Shown here in pieces: positions 54,557-64,000 of a stretch of 64,000 nt of DNA. The notes under the pieces were generated by a model that was given only the letters and a program-made list of their open reading frames with translations, was not told the origin of the DNA and did not search any database. The stretch is from Xanthomonas arboricola pv. juglandis. Lineage in GTDB: Bacteria > Pseudomonadota > Gammaproteobacteria > Xanthomonadales > Xanthomonadaceae. The stretch is from contig NZ_JZEF01000001.1 of the NCBI RefSeq assembly GCF_001013475.1, forward strand, positions 409,372 to 473,371, given 5' to 3'. Numbering within the stretch: position 1 is the stretch's first letter; the number at the start of each line of letters is the position of its first letter. Both the position numbers and the translations under genes were made by a program.

Positions 54557-54599
54557 GTAGGAGCGGACCTGGCCGCGACGAAGCAGTCCGGGTAGTTCC
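54557..54599 (+). repeat. REP element, copy 2
   Basis: Identical over 43 bases to 54212-54254, spaced 345 bases apart. Its inverse partner near 54674-54693 (GGCCCGCTTCTACG) has a one-base difference from that of copy 1. Confidence 0.85.
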
Positions 54600-54756
54600 A
54601 ACGTAGCTCTACATCGGAGGCTGGTAGCGCGACATGCGCCTGCGCATTGAACTCCGTCGAGAATGCCCTGTCGCGGTCAGGCCCGCTTCTACGAGGACGT
54701 CGCTGCGTTGCATCACTTGCGTACCGGGGCGGGCAATCGCAGGCGCGCCGCTGTGA

Positions 54757-55605
54757 TCACCTCACCTGGCGACGTGCGAGCGCTTGCCCCAAGCGAACCG
54801 ATGTCTCCGCAGCAAGTCCGCCATCGAGCTTGGCGACACCTGGCGGCAGCAGCACGATCACGGTCGAGCCGTAATTGAAGCGCGCCATCTCCGCAAACTT
54901 CTCCAGCACGATGCCCTTGCCGCGATAGTCCTTGCGCGTGATGCGATCGCCATAGCGCGGGATCTCCACGCCGCTCCACACCGTTTCCACGCCCGACACC
55001 AGCAGCGCACCCACCATCACCGAGACCATCGGGCCGAAGTCGGTGTCGAAGTGGCAGACCAGGCGCTCGTTGCGTGCGAACAGCCGCGGCACATTGCGCA
55101 CCGCATCCGGGCCGACGCTGAACAAGCGGCCGGGTACGTGCACAGTCTCGCGCAGGGTGCCGGTCCACGGCATATGCACGCGGTGGTAGTCCTTGGGCGA
55201 GAGGTAGACGGTGGCGAACAGGCCGTCGTTGAACGGCTGCGCCGCTTCGGCGTCGCCGAGCAATTCGGCGGCAGTGAACGACTGCCCCTTGGCCTGGAAA
55301 ATGCGGCCGTTCTCGATCGGGCCGAGCTGGCTGATGCGGCCGTCGGCGGGCATCAGCAGCGCCGCAGGATCGGCGTCGGGCACGCGTGCGCCCGGCTTCA
55401 AGGCGCGGGTGAAGAATGCATTGAAGGTGGGATAGGCGCGCGGGTCCGGCTCCAGTGCTTCGCTCAGGTCCACGCCGAACTTGCGCGTGATCGTGTCGAT
55501 CAACCACTGCTTGGTGGATGGCGTGTCGGAATAGGCCAGCGCGCGCGCCAGCGAGGACAGCAACCGGTGCGGCAGCACGTAGGTCAGGGAAGTGACGAGA
55601 CTCAC
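54757..55605 (-). CDS. psd: Phosphatidylserine decarboxylase proenzyme
   Basis: 282 residues from a GTG at 55605, which overlaps the SCO gene stop (GTGA). The family pieces are [23 protein letters not shown] (outline), [23 protein letters not shown] (His) and the autocleavage region [14 protein letters not shown] near residue 245, where cleavage at Gly-Ser makes the pyruvoyl group. It turns phosphatidylserine into phosphatidylethanolamine at the inner membrane. The motif reads YGST rather than the commoner LGST; Gly-Ser-Thr is kept. Confidence 0.93.
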   Translation of the reverse strand: MSLVTSLTYVLPHRLLSSLARALAYSDTPSTKQWLIDTITRKFGVDLSEALEPDPRAYPTFNAFFTRALKPGARVPDADPAALLMPADGRISQLGPIENGRIFQAKGQSFTAAELLGDAEAAQPFNDGLFATVYLSPKDYHRVHMPWTGTLRETVHVPGRLFSVGPDAVRNVPRLFARNERLVCHFDTDFGPMVSVMVGALLVSGVETVWSGVEIPRYGDRITRKDYRGKGIVLEKFAEMARFNYGSTVIVLLPPGVAKLDGGLAAETSVRLGQALARRQVR

Positions 55606-56252
55606 GGAGCGGTTACCTTGGTCAGTTGCTGGAGGTCGGCGGCGATCGCCTTGGGGTCGAGCGGGGGACGGATCAGCCCGGCCAGGCGGCCCTGCGGGTC
55701 GAGCACGGCGATGCCGGCGGAGTGATCCATGCTGTAGTCGTTGGGATTGTCCGCAAAGCCCTTGCCCGGGACCTTCTGGAACACGAAGCCCAGCGCGGTG
55801 GCAAAGCGCTGCAGCGCCGGTACGTCGGCGGTGGCGGCCAGGGTGTCCTTGTGGAAGGCATGCGCGTAGTCGCCCAGGCGTGCCGGCGGATCGCGCTGCG
55901 GGTCCACCGACACGAACAGCACGCGCGGGCGCAGGCCATCGGGGATGCTTTCCCACTGCTGCTGCGCCACCGCCAGATCGGTCAGCGTGGTCGGGCAGAC
56001 GTCCGGGCAGAAGGTGAAGCCCAGGAACACCAGCGTCCAATGTCCCTGCAGCTCACCGGGTACCAGCTGGGTGCCGTCGGACTGGCGCAGGCTGAACTGC
56101 GGCAGCGTGCGTGGCTGCGGATAGAAGGTGATGGTCCGGGTGGGCGGCCACGGCGAGCTGGGCGCGGCGCCGAGGAACTTCTGGCCCAGCAACAGCCCCA
56201 GGCCGGCGGCCAGCGCCACCAGCAGCACGATGCCGGTATTGCGATTGAACAT
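55602..56252 (-). CDS. SCO1/SenC family copper chaperone-like protein
   Basis: 216 residues. An N-terminal anchor ([18 protein letters not shown]) is followed by a thioredoxin-like domain with [15 protein letters not shown] (CxxxC copper/redox site) and [13 protein letters not shown] with the third ligand His. The family helps load the CuA centre of cytochrome c oxidase. It is coupled to psd by a 4-base overlap; both act at the membrane but no oxidase genes are nearby. Confidence 0.92.
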   Translation of the reverse strand: MFNRNTGIVLLVALAAGLGLLLGQKFLGAAPSSPWPPTRTITFYPQPRTLPQFSLRQSDGTQLVPGELQGHWTLVFLGFTFCPDVCPTTLTDLAVAQQQWESIPDGLRPRVLFVSVDPQRDPPARLGDYAHAFHKDTLAATADVPALQRFATALGFVFQKVPGKGFADNPNDYSMDHSAGIAVLDPQGRLAGLIRPPLDPKAIAADLQQLTKVTAP

Positions 56253-56332
56253 GGCGGTTTCCAGTGCAACGGACGCTCATGATACCGATCCGACCTCTAT
56301 AATCGGGGGCCGATTCCTCTTTAGTTGTTGCC

Positions 56333-57259
56333 ATGACTGCCGCCGCGGCCGACGAACTGCACACCATCATCGACCTGATCCGCTACGGCACCAGCCGTTT
56401 CAATGCAGCCGGTCTGACCTTCGGCCATAGCTACGACAATGCGCTGGACGAGGCCACCCAACTGGTCCTGCACAGCCTGCACCTGCCGCACGATCTGGGC
56501 CCGGCCTATGGCCAGGCGCGTCTGCTGCGCTCGGAAAAGGAGCAGGTGCTGGGCCTGTTTGAGCGCCGCATCAACGAGCGCGTGCCGGCCGCGTACCTGA
56601 CCGGCGAGGCCTGGTTCGCCGGGCTGAGTTTCAAGAGCGATGCGCGCGCGCTGGTACCGCGTTCGCCGATCGCCGAGCTGATCGAAGCCGGCTTCGAACC
56701 CTGGCTGGGCGGCCGCGAAGTCACCCGCGCGCTGGACCTGTGCACTGGTTCGGGCTGCATCGCCATCGCCATGGGCCACTACAACCCGCAGTGGGACGTG
56801 GACGGCGTGGACATCAGCGACGACGCGCTGGCACTGGCCGCCGAAAACAAGGCGCGCCTGCATGCCGACAACGTCACCCTGCTCAAGTCGGACCTGTTCG
56901 CCGGGCTGGGTGGCCGCCAGTACGACCTGATCGTCACCAATCCGCCGTACGTCACCAACGACGAAACCGACGCACTGCCGCAGGAATATTCCTACGAGCC
57001 GGAGCTGGGGCTGCGCGCGGGCGACGATGGCCTGGACCTGGTGCTGAAGATCCTGCGCGATGCGCCGCAGCACCTCAGCGAAGATGGCCTGCTGATCTGC
57101 GAAGTGGGCGAGTCCGAGCAGCACCTGATCAAGCTGCTGCCGGAAGTGGATCTGGCCTGGGTCGAGTTCAAGGTCGGGCAGATGGGCATCTTCGCGGTCG
57201 AATGCCGCGAACTGATCGCGCACGGCGCGCGCATCGCCGAGCTGGCCAGTGCGCGCTGA
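56333..57259 (+). CDS. prmB: Ribosomal protein uL3 glutamine N5-methyltransferase
   Basis: 308 residues. The N-terminal helical domain (IIDLIRYGTSRFNAAGLTFGHSYDNALDEA, outline) and Rossmann methyltransferase domain with ALDLCTGSGCIAIAMG (SAM binding, about residue 140) and LIVTNPPYV (NPPY, about residue 200) are those of PrmB/HemK enzymes. RVPAAYLTGEAWFAGL precedes the SAM motif, as in PrmB. It methylates Gln150 of ribosomal protein L3. Directly followed, with overlap, by a membrane protein and aroC; prmB-aroC order is common in gammaproteobacteria. Confidence 0.93.
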   Translation: MTAAAADELHTIIDLIRYGTSRFNAAGLTFGHSYDNALDEATQLVLHSLHLPHDLGPAYGQARLLRSEKEQVLGLFERRINERVPAAYLTGEAWFAGLSFKSDARALVPRSPIAELIEAGFEPWLGGREVTRALDLCTGSGCIAIAMGHYNPQWDVDGVDISDDALALAAENKARLHADNVTLLKSDLFAGLGGRQYDLIVTNPPYVTNDETDALPQEYSYEPELGLRAGDDGLDLVLKILRDAPQHLSEDGLLICEVGESEQHLIKLLPEVDLAWVEFKVGQMGIFAVECRELIAHGARIAELASAR

Positions 57260-57737
57260 GTCGTCCACAACGCGGCCGCAGCTGAGCGATCTGCTGTTGC
57301 TGCTGCCGGTGTCCATCTTCGGCGTCGGCATTCCGCTCGGCTTGATCGACGTGGTGTTCCGCCTGTTCGACCCGATGTATGGCGGTCCCTTGCCACAGCG
57401 CTTGTTGAGCGCGGCGGCGGAGATCGGCTTCGGCCTGATGGCGTTTTTCGGCCTGGTGTCGGCGTGGATCGTGGTGGTCAGTTCGGATGCGGCCCTGCGT
57501 GCGCACCGGCGCCGCACGCTGGTCGTGGCACTCGGCTTGCTGGTCGGAATCGGCGTTGCGCTGTACCTGCTCGCCGATTGGCTGCTCAGCGGACGTATTG
57601 AGCTGGATGTGTTCGTGTTGGTGATCAGCGGCTTGTGGGCGGTGGCGCCGATGCTGGTGGCGGCACGTCACCTGCCGCGCATCCTGCGCGCCACGCCACC
57701 TGCTGCAATGTTGAGAGGATGCCGTCATGGGCAGTAA
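57249..57737 (+). CDS. Small four-helix membrane protein (hypothetical)
   Basis: 162 residues from a GTG at 57249 that lies within the last codons of prmB. Four membrane segments: [23 protein letters not shown] (split), [38 protein letters not shown] and [18 protein letters not shown]. Its end overlaps the aroC start by 11 bases, so it is translated within the prmB-aroC operon. Function unknown. Confidence 0.75.
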   Translation: MRAESSTTRPQLSDLLLLLPVSIFGVGIPLGLIDVVFRLFDPMYGGPLPQRLLSAAAEIGFGLMAFFGLVSAWIVVVSSDAALRAHRRRTLVVALGLLVGIGVALYLLADWLLSGRIELDVFVLVISGLWAVAPMLVAARHLPRILRATPPAAMLRGCRHGQ

Positions 57738-58830
57738 CAGTTTCGGCCGCCTGTTGACGGTCACCACCTTCGGCGAGTCGCATGGGCCGGCGATCGGCTG
57801 CGTGGTCGACGGTTGCCCGCCGGGCCTGGAAATCGCGCCGGAAGACTTCATCCACGATCTGCAGCGGCGTGCATCCGGCAAGAGCCGGCACACCTCGGCA
57901 CGCCGCGAAGCCGACGAGATCGAGATCCTGTCCGGCGTCTACGAAGGCCGCACCACCGGCACGCCGATCGGTTTGCTGATCCGCAACACCGATCAGCGCA
58001 GCAAGGACTACAGCAACATCGCCCAGCAGTTCCGCCCCGGGCACGCGGACTACACCTATTGGCAGAAGTACGGCATCCGCGATCCGCGTGGCGGCGGGCG
58101 CTCGTCCGCGCGCGAAACCACCATGCGCGTGGCCGCCGGGGTGATCGCCAAGAAATGGCTCAAGCAGCGCTACGGCGTGCTGGTGCGCGGATTTTTATCG
58201 CAGCTGGGCGAGATCCGCCCGACCGGTTTCGACTGGAATGCGGTCGAGGACAATCCGTTCTTCTGGCCGCATGCCGAGCAGGTGCCGGAGCTGGAAACCT
58301 ACATGGACGCACTGCGCAAGTCCGGCGATTCGGTCGGTGCGCGCGTGGACGTGGTGGCCGGCGGCGTGCCGGCGGGCTGGGGCGAGCCGATCTACGGCAA
58401 GCTCGATGCCGAACTGGCCGCCGCCTTGATGAGCATCAATGCGGTCAAGGGCGTGGAGATCGGCGACGGCTTCGCCAGCGCCGCGCAGAAGGGCACCGAA
58501 CACCGCGACCTGATCACCCCCGAAGGCTTTCTCAGCAATCATGCCGGCGGCATCCTGGGCGGCATTTCCACCGGCCAGGCGATCACCGCCTCGATGGTGC
58601 TCAAGCCGACCTCCAGCCTGCGCCTGCCCGGCGCGACCGTGGACGCGGACGGCGCGGTGGTCGATGTGATCACCACCGGCCGCCACGACCCCTGCGTCGG
58701 CATCCGCGCCACCCCGATCGCCGAGGCGATGATGGCGCTGGTGCTGATGGACCAGGCCTTGCGTCATCGCGCCCAGTGCGGCGATGTCGGTGAGGTGGCG
58801 CCACGCATTCCCGGTCAGGTCGATGTCTGA
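57727..58830 (+). CDS. aroC: Chorismate synthase
   Basis: 367 residues. Signature 1 [18 protein letters not shown] at residues 16-33, with His17-type catalytic residue; signature 2 region [17 protein letters not shown] near residue 120; signature 3 [17 protein letters not shown] near residue 318. It makes chorismate from EPSP with reduced FMN, the last step of the shikimate path. Overlaps its neighbours on both sides. Confidence 0.97.
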   Translation: MGSNSFGRLLTVTTFGESHGPAIGCVVDGCPPGLEIAPEDFIHDLQRRASGKSRHTSARREADEIEILSGVYEGRTTGTPIGLLIRNTDQRSKDYSNIAQQFRPGHADYTYWQKYGIRDPRGGGRSSARETTMRVAAGVIAKKWLKQRYGVLVRGFLSQLGEIRPTGFDWNAVEDNPFFWPHAEQVPELETYMDALRKSGDSVGARVDVVAGGVPAGWGEPIYGKLDAELAAALMSINAVKGVEIGDGFASAAQKGTEHRDLITPEGFLSNHAGGILGGISTGQAITASMVLKPTSSLRLPGATVDADGAVVDVITTGRHDPCVGIRATPIAEAMMALVLMDQALRHRAQCGDVGEVAPRIPGQVDV

Positions 58831-59899
58831 TTCGCGCCGCGCCAAGGTGTGGGTCAGCCAGCCGCTGTTCGACGATGTCGTCGCGCAGTTGGGCGAACAT
58901 TTCGAGCTGACCACCACCGAGCGCGTCACCACGCATACGCCGGCCGAGCTGGCTGCGCGGCTGGCATCGCTGGACGGTGCGCTGATCACCCTCAACGAGC
59001 GTATCGGCGCGGCGGAAATCGCCTCTGCGCCACAACTGCGCGCGATCGCCAATGTCGGCGTGGGCTACAACAATCTGGATCTGGACGCGCTCAGCGCAGC
59101 CGGCATCCTGGCCAGCAACACCCCGGATGTACTGACCGAGACCACGGCCGATCTCGGCTTTGCCTTGCTGATGGCCACCGCGCGCCGCATTACCGAAGCC
59201 GAGCGCTGGCTGCGCGACGGGCAGTGGGGGCAGTGGTCGTTCAAGACCATGCTCGGTGCCGATATCCACGGCAGCACGCTGGGCATCCTGGGCATGGGCC
59301 GGATCGGGCAGGGCATCGCCCGCCGCGGCGCGCATGGCTTCGGCATGCGCGTGCTGTACCACAACCGCAGCCAGCTGCCGGCCACCACCGAACAGGCGCT
59401 CGGCGCGCAGTACGTGGACCTCGATACGTTGCTGGCGCAGTCCGATCACCTGGTGCTGGTGCTGCCGTACACCAGGGACTCGCACCACATCATCGATGCC
59501 GCAGCGCTGGGCAGGATGCGTTGCACCGCCACGCTGGTGAATATCGCGCGCGGCGGCCTGGTCGATGAAATCGCGCTGGCCGATGCGCTCGCCAACGGGC
59601 GCCTGGCCGGTGCCGGTCTGGATGTGTACGAAGGCGAACCTGCCGTCCGTCCCGAACTGCTGGCCCTGCACAACGTCGTGCTCACCCCGCATATCGGCAG
59701 CGCCAGCCTGGCCACGCGCCGCGCGATGGTGCAGCTGGCGGTGGACAACCTGATTGCCGCGCTGGGCAAAGGTCCCAATGCCGGCCATCCGCCGAGCGCG
59801 TTGAATGCCGATGCAGTGGCCGCTGCCAAACAGGGCGGCGTGCGCGATGGCGACGCGATCAACACCGGCGCCGGCAAAACCGTCACGACCAAACGATAG
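58823..59899 (+). CDS. D-2-hydroxyacid dehydrogenase (glyoxylate/hydroxypyruvate reductase type)
   Basis: 358 residues from the ATG at 58823, overlapping aroC by 8 bases. NAD(P)-binding [17 protein letters not shown] (about residue 153); catalytic Arg in [10 protein letters not shown]; Glu in [11 protein letters not shown]; His in LTPHIGSAS. This set is that of GhrB/GyaR reductases. A C-terminal tail of about 35 residues after [12 protein letters not shown] is longer than usual and low in complexity. Substrate likely glyoxylate, hydroxypyruvate or 2-ketogluconate. Confidence 0.9.
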   Translation: MSDSRRAKVWVSQPLFDDVVAQLGEHFELTTTERVTTHTPAELAARLASLDGALITLNERIGAAEIASAPQLRAIANVGVGYNNLDLDALSAAGILASNTPDVLTETTADLGFALLMATARRITEAERWLRDGQWGQWSFKTMLGADIHGSTLGILGMGRIGQGIARRGAHGFGMRVLYHNRSQLPATTEQALGAQYVDLDTLLAQSDHLVLVLPYTRDSHHIIDAAALGRMRCTATLVNIARGGLVDEIALADALANGRLAGAGLDVYEGEPAVRPELLALHNVVLTPHIGSASLATRRAMVQLAVDNLIAALGKGPNAGHPPSALNADAVAAAKQGGVRDGDAINTGAGKTVTTKR

Positions 59900-59900
59900 G

Positions 59901-59932
59901 GAACCTCCGCGGCCAGCTTTGGAGGTTCCCCG
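59901..59932. terminator. Stem-loop between the hydroxyacid dehydrogenase and asd
   Basis: A perfect 10-bp stem GGGAACCTCC/GGAGGTTCCC around a 12-base loop, starting at the stop of the upstream gene. Without a T-run it may be a terminator of the aroC operon or a leader structure of asd. Confidence 0.5.
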
Positions 59933-59985
59933 AACCCACTGCGCAAGCGTATTCCCCACTTTCCTTATTCGATAAAGACAATCTC

Positions 59986-61011
<1,026 letters not shown>

Positions 61012-61156
61012 GCAGGGCGACGCGTTGGACCATGCGGCCCCTACTCGCCGGTGTTAATCGAACACGGCCCGCACGCTTGATGTGCGCGAGCGGGCCTGCC
61101 TGCGATGGGGATTCGGGGCGTGGAGTTGTGAAACCGTTTACCTTAGTCGCTTCGGA

Positions 61157-61573
61157 TTATTTCTTCGTGGCGTCTATTTTCTTGCGGGCTAGGCAAGTCA
61201 GCGAATCGAGCGAGTCATCTGGGCTCTGCTTATCGCTTAGTGCATACGCACGAACCTTGGCGCGCATCCCAGGCTCGGCGCACAGAACACGCGTGCACTC
61301 TTCGGCGCGCAAAGATGGGCTGACAAAAAGGCTGGCATTGCCTGGACCCGCCGGGTCCAGGCACGAACGGAGGATAGCTGGCGCTGAGGCTGATGGTGAG
61401 GAGGGCTGGTAATTACTTACCACTGTGCACTGCTCGCCTTCGGTTGGCTTTGCTGTGTACCGAACCGCGCCCACTTGGTCATAGCACTTATAAAGCGTCG
61501 CGGAGTGCGCATGCGTGCTTATTATAAGTGTCGCCACCATCAGAATTGCGGGCGTGCTGCGGCACGTACTCAT
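61157..61573 (-). CDS. Exported DUF4124-like small protein
   Basis: 138 residues from the ATG at 61573, overlapping the stop of the upstream lipoprotein gene (ATGA). A signal peptide (STPAILMVATLIISTHAHSA) precedes TLYKCYDQVGAVRYTAKP, the DUF4124 pattern of xanthomonad periplasmic proteins. The rest has six Cys (LRSCLDP, EECTRVLCAEPG, LTCLARKK), suggesting disulfides. Function unknown; last gene of a small envelope-protein cluster. Confidence 0.75.
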   Translation of the reverse strand: MSTCRSTPAILMVATLIISTHAHSATLYKCYDQVGAVRYTAKPTEGEQCTVVSNYQPSSPSASAPAILRSCLDPAGPGNASLFVSPSLRAEECTRVLCAEPGMRAKVRAYALSDKQSPDDSLDSLTCLARKKIDATKK

Positions 61574-61860
61574 TGCGCTCGCTCTACGCACTTGAACCTC
61601 AAATTGGCTTCGGGGAAACCGCCAAGAGGACGGCTTTGCTTTGAATCAGTGGAAAGTGTTTCGACAACCTTGCCCTGGCTTGCGCAATGTTCGGACGCTT
61701 TGGAGTAGTTCTGCGCTTGAAGCTTGCCGGATGTCTGTGCGCCGGTTTTTCCCTCAGACATGATCCTGTAGCCGTCTTGGCCGTCAGGCACCACTCCAGA
61801 AGTGGAAACACAGCCGGCCGTGCAAGCGGCAATTGCTATAGCTGAAATCATGAGCCTCAT
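61570..61860 (-). CDS. Small lipoprotein
   Basis: 96 residues with lipoprotein signal MRLMISAIAIAACTAGC; lipidated Cys17. The mature part has two further Cys (SEHCASQGK, LRFKCVERAQ) likely forming a disulfide. No known domain. It lies one base from the preceding lipoprotein gene and overlaps the next by 4 bases, so the three are one operon. Confidence 0.75.
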   Translation of the reverse strand: MRLMISAIAIAACTAGCVSTSGVVPDGQDGYRIMSEGKTGAQTSGKLQAQNYSKASEHCASQGKVVETLSTDSKQSRPLGGFPEANLRFKCVERAQ

Positions 61861-61861
61861 G

Positions 61862-62317
61862 TTAGCGGTCCTTGTAGCGAACGGCGGTGCCGGAGAATGT
61901 AATCTTCTCCCAGCCTATGGATGTGGAGCTCACAGTGGACATCCCTGAGATGGTGCCAGCCGACTGCGTAGCCGTTCCGTACGCAGTCCCGGTAGAAATC
62001 TGGCCGTAGGGTGCCGATCCTTTGCTAGTGAGCACAATTGCATCGGCACCCAATGATGCTGCCTTCTCCCTCATGGCCTTGATTGCTGCCGCCTCTGTGC
62101 GCTCTTTGGTGAAATAGTCGTCTGTTGCAGCTACGCCTTCTACCAGTGCGATCACTTCGTGCGCCTTTGCTGGTGGAGAAACCAGTAGCACAACGTGATC
62201 CGGTTTGACCGGTTGATAGGTGTTTTCTCCGATGAGAACTGATGTTCCCGATGTCGAGCATCCAGCTAGCACTAGCACTAGCACTACAAGCGCGATTGCT
62301 ATGCGGTCAAATTTCAT
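61862..62317 (-). CDS. Lipoprotein of unknown function
   Basis: 151 residues from the ATG at 62317 (ATG at 62323 also possible). Lipobox VLAGCSTSG; mature domain PDHVVLLVSPPAKAHEVIALVEG (outline) then AAIKAMREKAASLGADAIVL, which is the shape of YbjQ/RcsF-like lipoproteins that bind envelope signals. A Ser/Thr/Gly-rich tail ends it. First gene of the three-gene cluster; just upstream lies a direct repeat shared with the gene at 62468-63013. Confidence 0.75.
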   Translation of the reverse strand: MKFDRIAIALVVLVLVLAGCSTSGTSVLIGENTYQPVKPDHVVLLVSPPAKAHEVIALVEGVAATDDYFTKERTEAAAIKAMREKAASLGADAIVLTSKGSAPYGQISTGTAYGTATQSAGTISGMSTVSSTSIGWEKITFSGTAVRYKDR

Positions 62318-62330
62318 CCCCAAACTCCCT

Positions 62331-62378
62331 GTCAGTTAAGTCGATCGATCCTGCTACGCAGATACACCGTGCCTCCAA
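62331..62378 (-). repeat. Direct repeat ahead of a lipoprotein gene (copy 1)
   Basis: About 48 bases with CAGTTAAGTCGATC and GCAGATACACC shared with 63030-63077. On the minus strand it translates as VYLRSRIDRLN and a stop, i.e. the 3' end of a lost gene just upstream of the lipoprotein gene. Confidence 0.75.
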
Positions 62379-62467
62379 CGAATGCTAAAAGGTAGATTTA
62401 TTTGGTGATTTTATGGACGGCGTTCAGGCATGCGTTCGGGCCACCCCCCCCATGAGCAGGGCTGTCT

Positions 62468-63013
62468 TCACTGGCCTAAACCAAATGGGTCTGAAGTATC
62501 TCGCTCAAGCTTGCGAACCCTCATCCGCAGATGCTCAATCTCTTCGTAAACGTCGCCGGAGTGGAATTGTCGCGACTGTTCGAACTCGTTGAGTCTCGAC
62601 CAGACGTTATCGATTGCGCGTCGATTGGTATCAGCTTGTTGCCGCGCCTGATTTGCCACATACCAGGCATAGTAAGCAAATGCTCCGACGAGCCAAATCC
62701 AATCTTGCGGCGATATGCTGACCTCCGGGAAAACTGCCTTCACTATTGCCAAAACTCCCGCAAAGAAAGCTACGACTACAACTAGGCACCCAAGCTCGTA
62801 GGCGAAGCTAAGCGCGATCAATGCAGAGAAGCCGCCGACCAACCAGAGTAGCCATTCGCTACGCCCATTCGCTGATATCGAAATGCACATCCAAAGTCCG
62901 GCGGCCAGCACCGCCGCAGCCGCTGGATATCGCCAGTACCAGGGCCATTCCCACATGATGGCAAGCTCGCCGCCTGGATTCCTGGTAAGTCCCCACTTCC
63001 CCCGCGCAACCAT
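62468..63013 (-). CDS. Membrane protein with C-terminal coiled coil
   Basis: 181 residues (ATG at 63013; ATG at 62956 also in frame). Hydrophobic segments YPAAAAVLAAGLWMCISI, WLLWLVGGFSALIALSF, CLVVVVAFFAGVLAIV and DWIWLVGAFAYYAWYV are followed by a helical tail (QADTNRRAIDNVWSRLNEFE, EEIEHLRMRVRKLERD). Unknown function. The gene is preceded by the same 48-base leader sequence as the lipoprotein gene ending at 62317. Confidence 0.65.
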   Translation of the reverse strand: MVARGKWGLTRNPGGELAIMWEWPWYWRYPAAAAVLAAGLWMCISISANGRSEWLLWLVGGFSALIALSFAYELGCLVVVVAFFAGVLAIVKAVFPEVSISPQDWIWLVGAFAYYAWYVANQARQQADTNRRAIDNVWSRLNEFEQSRQFHSGDVYEEIEHLRMRVRKLERDTSDPFGLGQ

Positions 63014-63467
63014 GGATCCTCCTTGCCCTATCAGTTAAGTCGATCAATCCTGTGCGCAGATACACCTTGCCGCTGACGATGGCACCACTGGTTAAGTGAG
63101 AATTAGGCACTTTAATATGCTGACCATAGCCAACCTTATTTTCTTCGGAAGATCCGGTTGCGCGCAAATTCTCGTTGCGTAGATCGAGAATCTGCTGACG
63201 CAAACAGCGATCAGGGTACTATGAATAGCATGTAATCTGCCATATGCAATGCGCCTGTCATACTCGCGCCCGCGCGCCGCCTGACAAGCAAACACGGCGC
63301 AAATCTTCACGTTGGATACGGCGAGCCGCCGCCTTGCGAAGATGGCCGTCCAAACTGGCCGAACATAGATAGCTGCGCACTGTGCCGCACTGCGGCAGCG
63401 CGGCCGCATCGACACTCTGCGCGAGCTGGCCGACTTTTTCGCTCATGCAGCGGCTATATTGATGCCC
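63014..63467. other. Spacer upstream of fimV
   Basis: 454 bases. Contains repeat copy 2 and, on the minus strand at 63060-63203, a short open frame (RQQILDLRNENLRATGSSEE) that may be the 5' end of the lost gene whose tail is the repeat. No supported gene otherwise. Confidence 0.45.
63030..63077 (-). repeat. Direct repeat ahead of the coiled-coil membrane gene (copy 2)
   Basis: Matches copy 1 at about 42 of 48 positions with two or three single-base indels. The minus strand again encodes VYLR and RIDRLN-stop, but in two frames. It suggests a tandem duplication of a gene-tail plus following gene, with later loss. Confidence 0.7.
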
Positions 63468-64000
63468 ATGAAACATAGGGGCGGGGGCGCGATGCGTCCG
63501 ATACAAGGAATAGGTGCGCTGCTGCTGATGGCCTGCAGCGGCGCAGCCATGGCGTTGGGCTTGGGCGATATCCGGGTGCTGTCCAGGCCCGGGCAACCGC
63601 TGGTGGCCGAGATTCCGGTCATCTCCAATGAGCCGGGCGAACTCGACAACGCACGCGTGGCGCTGGCATCGGCCACCACGTTTGCACGGGTCGGCCTGGA
63701 GCGCCCGCAGGGCCTGGTCAGCAACCTGCAATTCCAGTTTGCGCAGGACGCGCGCGGGCGTGCGGTGGTCCGCGTGACCAGCAGCCAGGCAGTGGAGCAG
63801 CCGGCGATCAACTTCCTGATCGAGGTAGAGTGGGGCCAGGGCCGGCTGGTGCGCGAGTATTCCGCATTGGTCGATGCGCCCAACACCGCCGCGGCGATCG
63901 CCGAGCCAGGCATCGAGGCGCCGCGCGCCGGGGCCAGCAATGCCATCGCACGCGCACCGGCCGCCGCGCCCGCAGCCGCCGCCGAGCGCGCCGGACAGGC
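63468..64000 (+). CDS. fimV: FimV-like pilus-assembly / peptidoglycan-binding protein, N-terminal part
   Basis: Runs off the right end; 177 residues are visible. Start ATG at 63468 (ATG at 63492 also possible). Signal peptide IGALLLMACSGAAMA, then LGLGDIRVLSRPGQPLVAEI, the invariant FimV N-terminal motif, and the family region up to INFLIEVEWGQGRLVREY, then an Ala/Pro-rich linker. FimV binds peptidoglycan and promotes type IV pilus (twitching) assembly and polar signalling. asd-fimV order is the usual one, here with an accessory cluster between. Confidence 0.92.
   Translation, partial: MKHRGGGAMRPIQGIGALLLMACSGAAMALGLGDIRVLSRPGQPLVAEIPVISNEPGELDNARVALASATTFARVGLERPQGLVSNLQFQFAQDARGRAVVRVTSSQAVEQPAINFLIEVEWGQGRLVREYSALVDAPNTAAAIAEPGIEAPRAGASNAIARAPAAAPAAAAERAGQ

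Larger units (their letters stand above)
54118..54756. other. Repeat-filled spacer downstream of mltD
   Basis: 640 bases with no supported gene. It contains two identical 43-base REP units (54212-54254, 54557-54599), each followed at a distance by complementary CGGTC.GGCCCGCT.CTACG segments (about 54336-54356 and 54674-54693). The unit thus occurs twice as a REP pair, in a tandem array of about 345 bases. Confidence 0.75.

Noticed and set aside
54212..54599. The two 43-base repeats as CRISPR repeats
   Set aside because: Only two copies, 345 bases apart, each paired with an inverse partner; they are REP elements.

Overview
The window is a chromosomal segment of a GC-rich gammaproteobacterium of the Xanthomonadaceae, almost certainly a Xanthomonas. 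The evidence is the codon use, the close fit of the housekeeping proteins to xanthomonad forms, a SmeU1VWU2X-type efflux locus, GTAGGAGCG-type intergenic repeats, and the asd-fimV gene order. I cannot fix the species from sequence alone.

Layout. 0.1-6.5 kb: DUF456 membrane protein, cold-shock protein, glycine-zipper envelope proteins, a membrane-anchored protein with a C-terminal CXXCH, tcdA, tatD and a glutaryl-CoA dehydrogenase. 6.5-16.7 kb: DUF3857/transglutaminase-like protein, GST, asnB, NADPH-FMN reductase, dnaB (preceded by a DnaA box), photolyase and an OmpA-type lipoprotein. 16.7-17.8 kb is non-coding and rich in palindromic repeats. 17.8-26.7 kb: a LysR gene divergent from a five-gene operon (SDR, membrane fusion protein, RND pump, SDR, outer-membrane channel) with the architecture of Stenotrophomonas smeRv-smeU1VWU2X. 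27-30.2 kb: two diguanylate cyclase genes; the first is broken by a 5-bp tandem duplication, the second is intact.

31.0-44.45 kb is an accessory island with lower GC and different codon use. Its left edge carries the last 17 bases of a tmRNA-like (or tRNA-Ala-like) gene next to that gene's terminator, followed by a tyrosine integrase. Then comes a tightly coupled operon: ribbon-helix-helix protein, D12-class adenine methylase, McrB-like ATPase/GTPase, McrC-like nuclease and an NPPW adenine methylase. I read this as a LlaI/LlaJI-like nucleotide-dependent restriction-modification system, and it is the best candidate for an undescribed system here. To its right are an IS3-family element, scraps of a P2-like prophage (lysis genes, terminase, portal) joined by deletions, and a large serine recombinase at the very 5' end of rimO. 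The first codons of rimO now appear to be supplied by that element.

44.4-64 kb returns to core chromosome: rimO, greB, a rhomboid protease, a membrane protein, nudK, a HerA-like ATPase, an MltD-type lytic transglycosylase, a repeat-rich spacer, psd, a SCO protein, prmB, a small membrane protein, aroC, a 2-hydroxyacid dehydrogenase and asd. A 2-kb cluster of small envelope proteins follows, then the start of fimV, which runs off the right end. Several runs are translationally coupled: smeU1/V, smeU2/X, the R-M operon, sco/psd, and prmB/aroC/hydroxyacid dehydrogenase.
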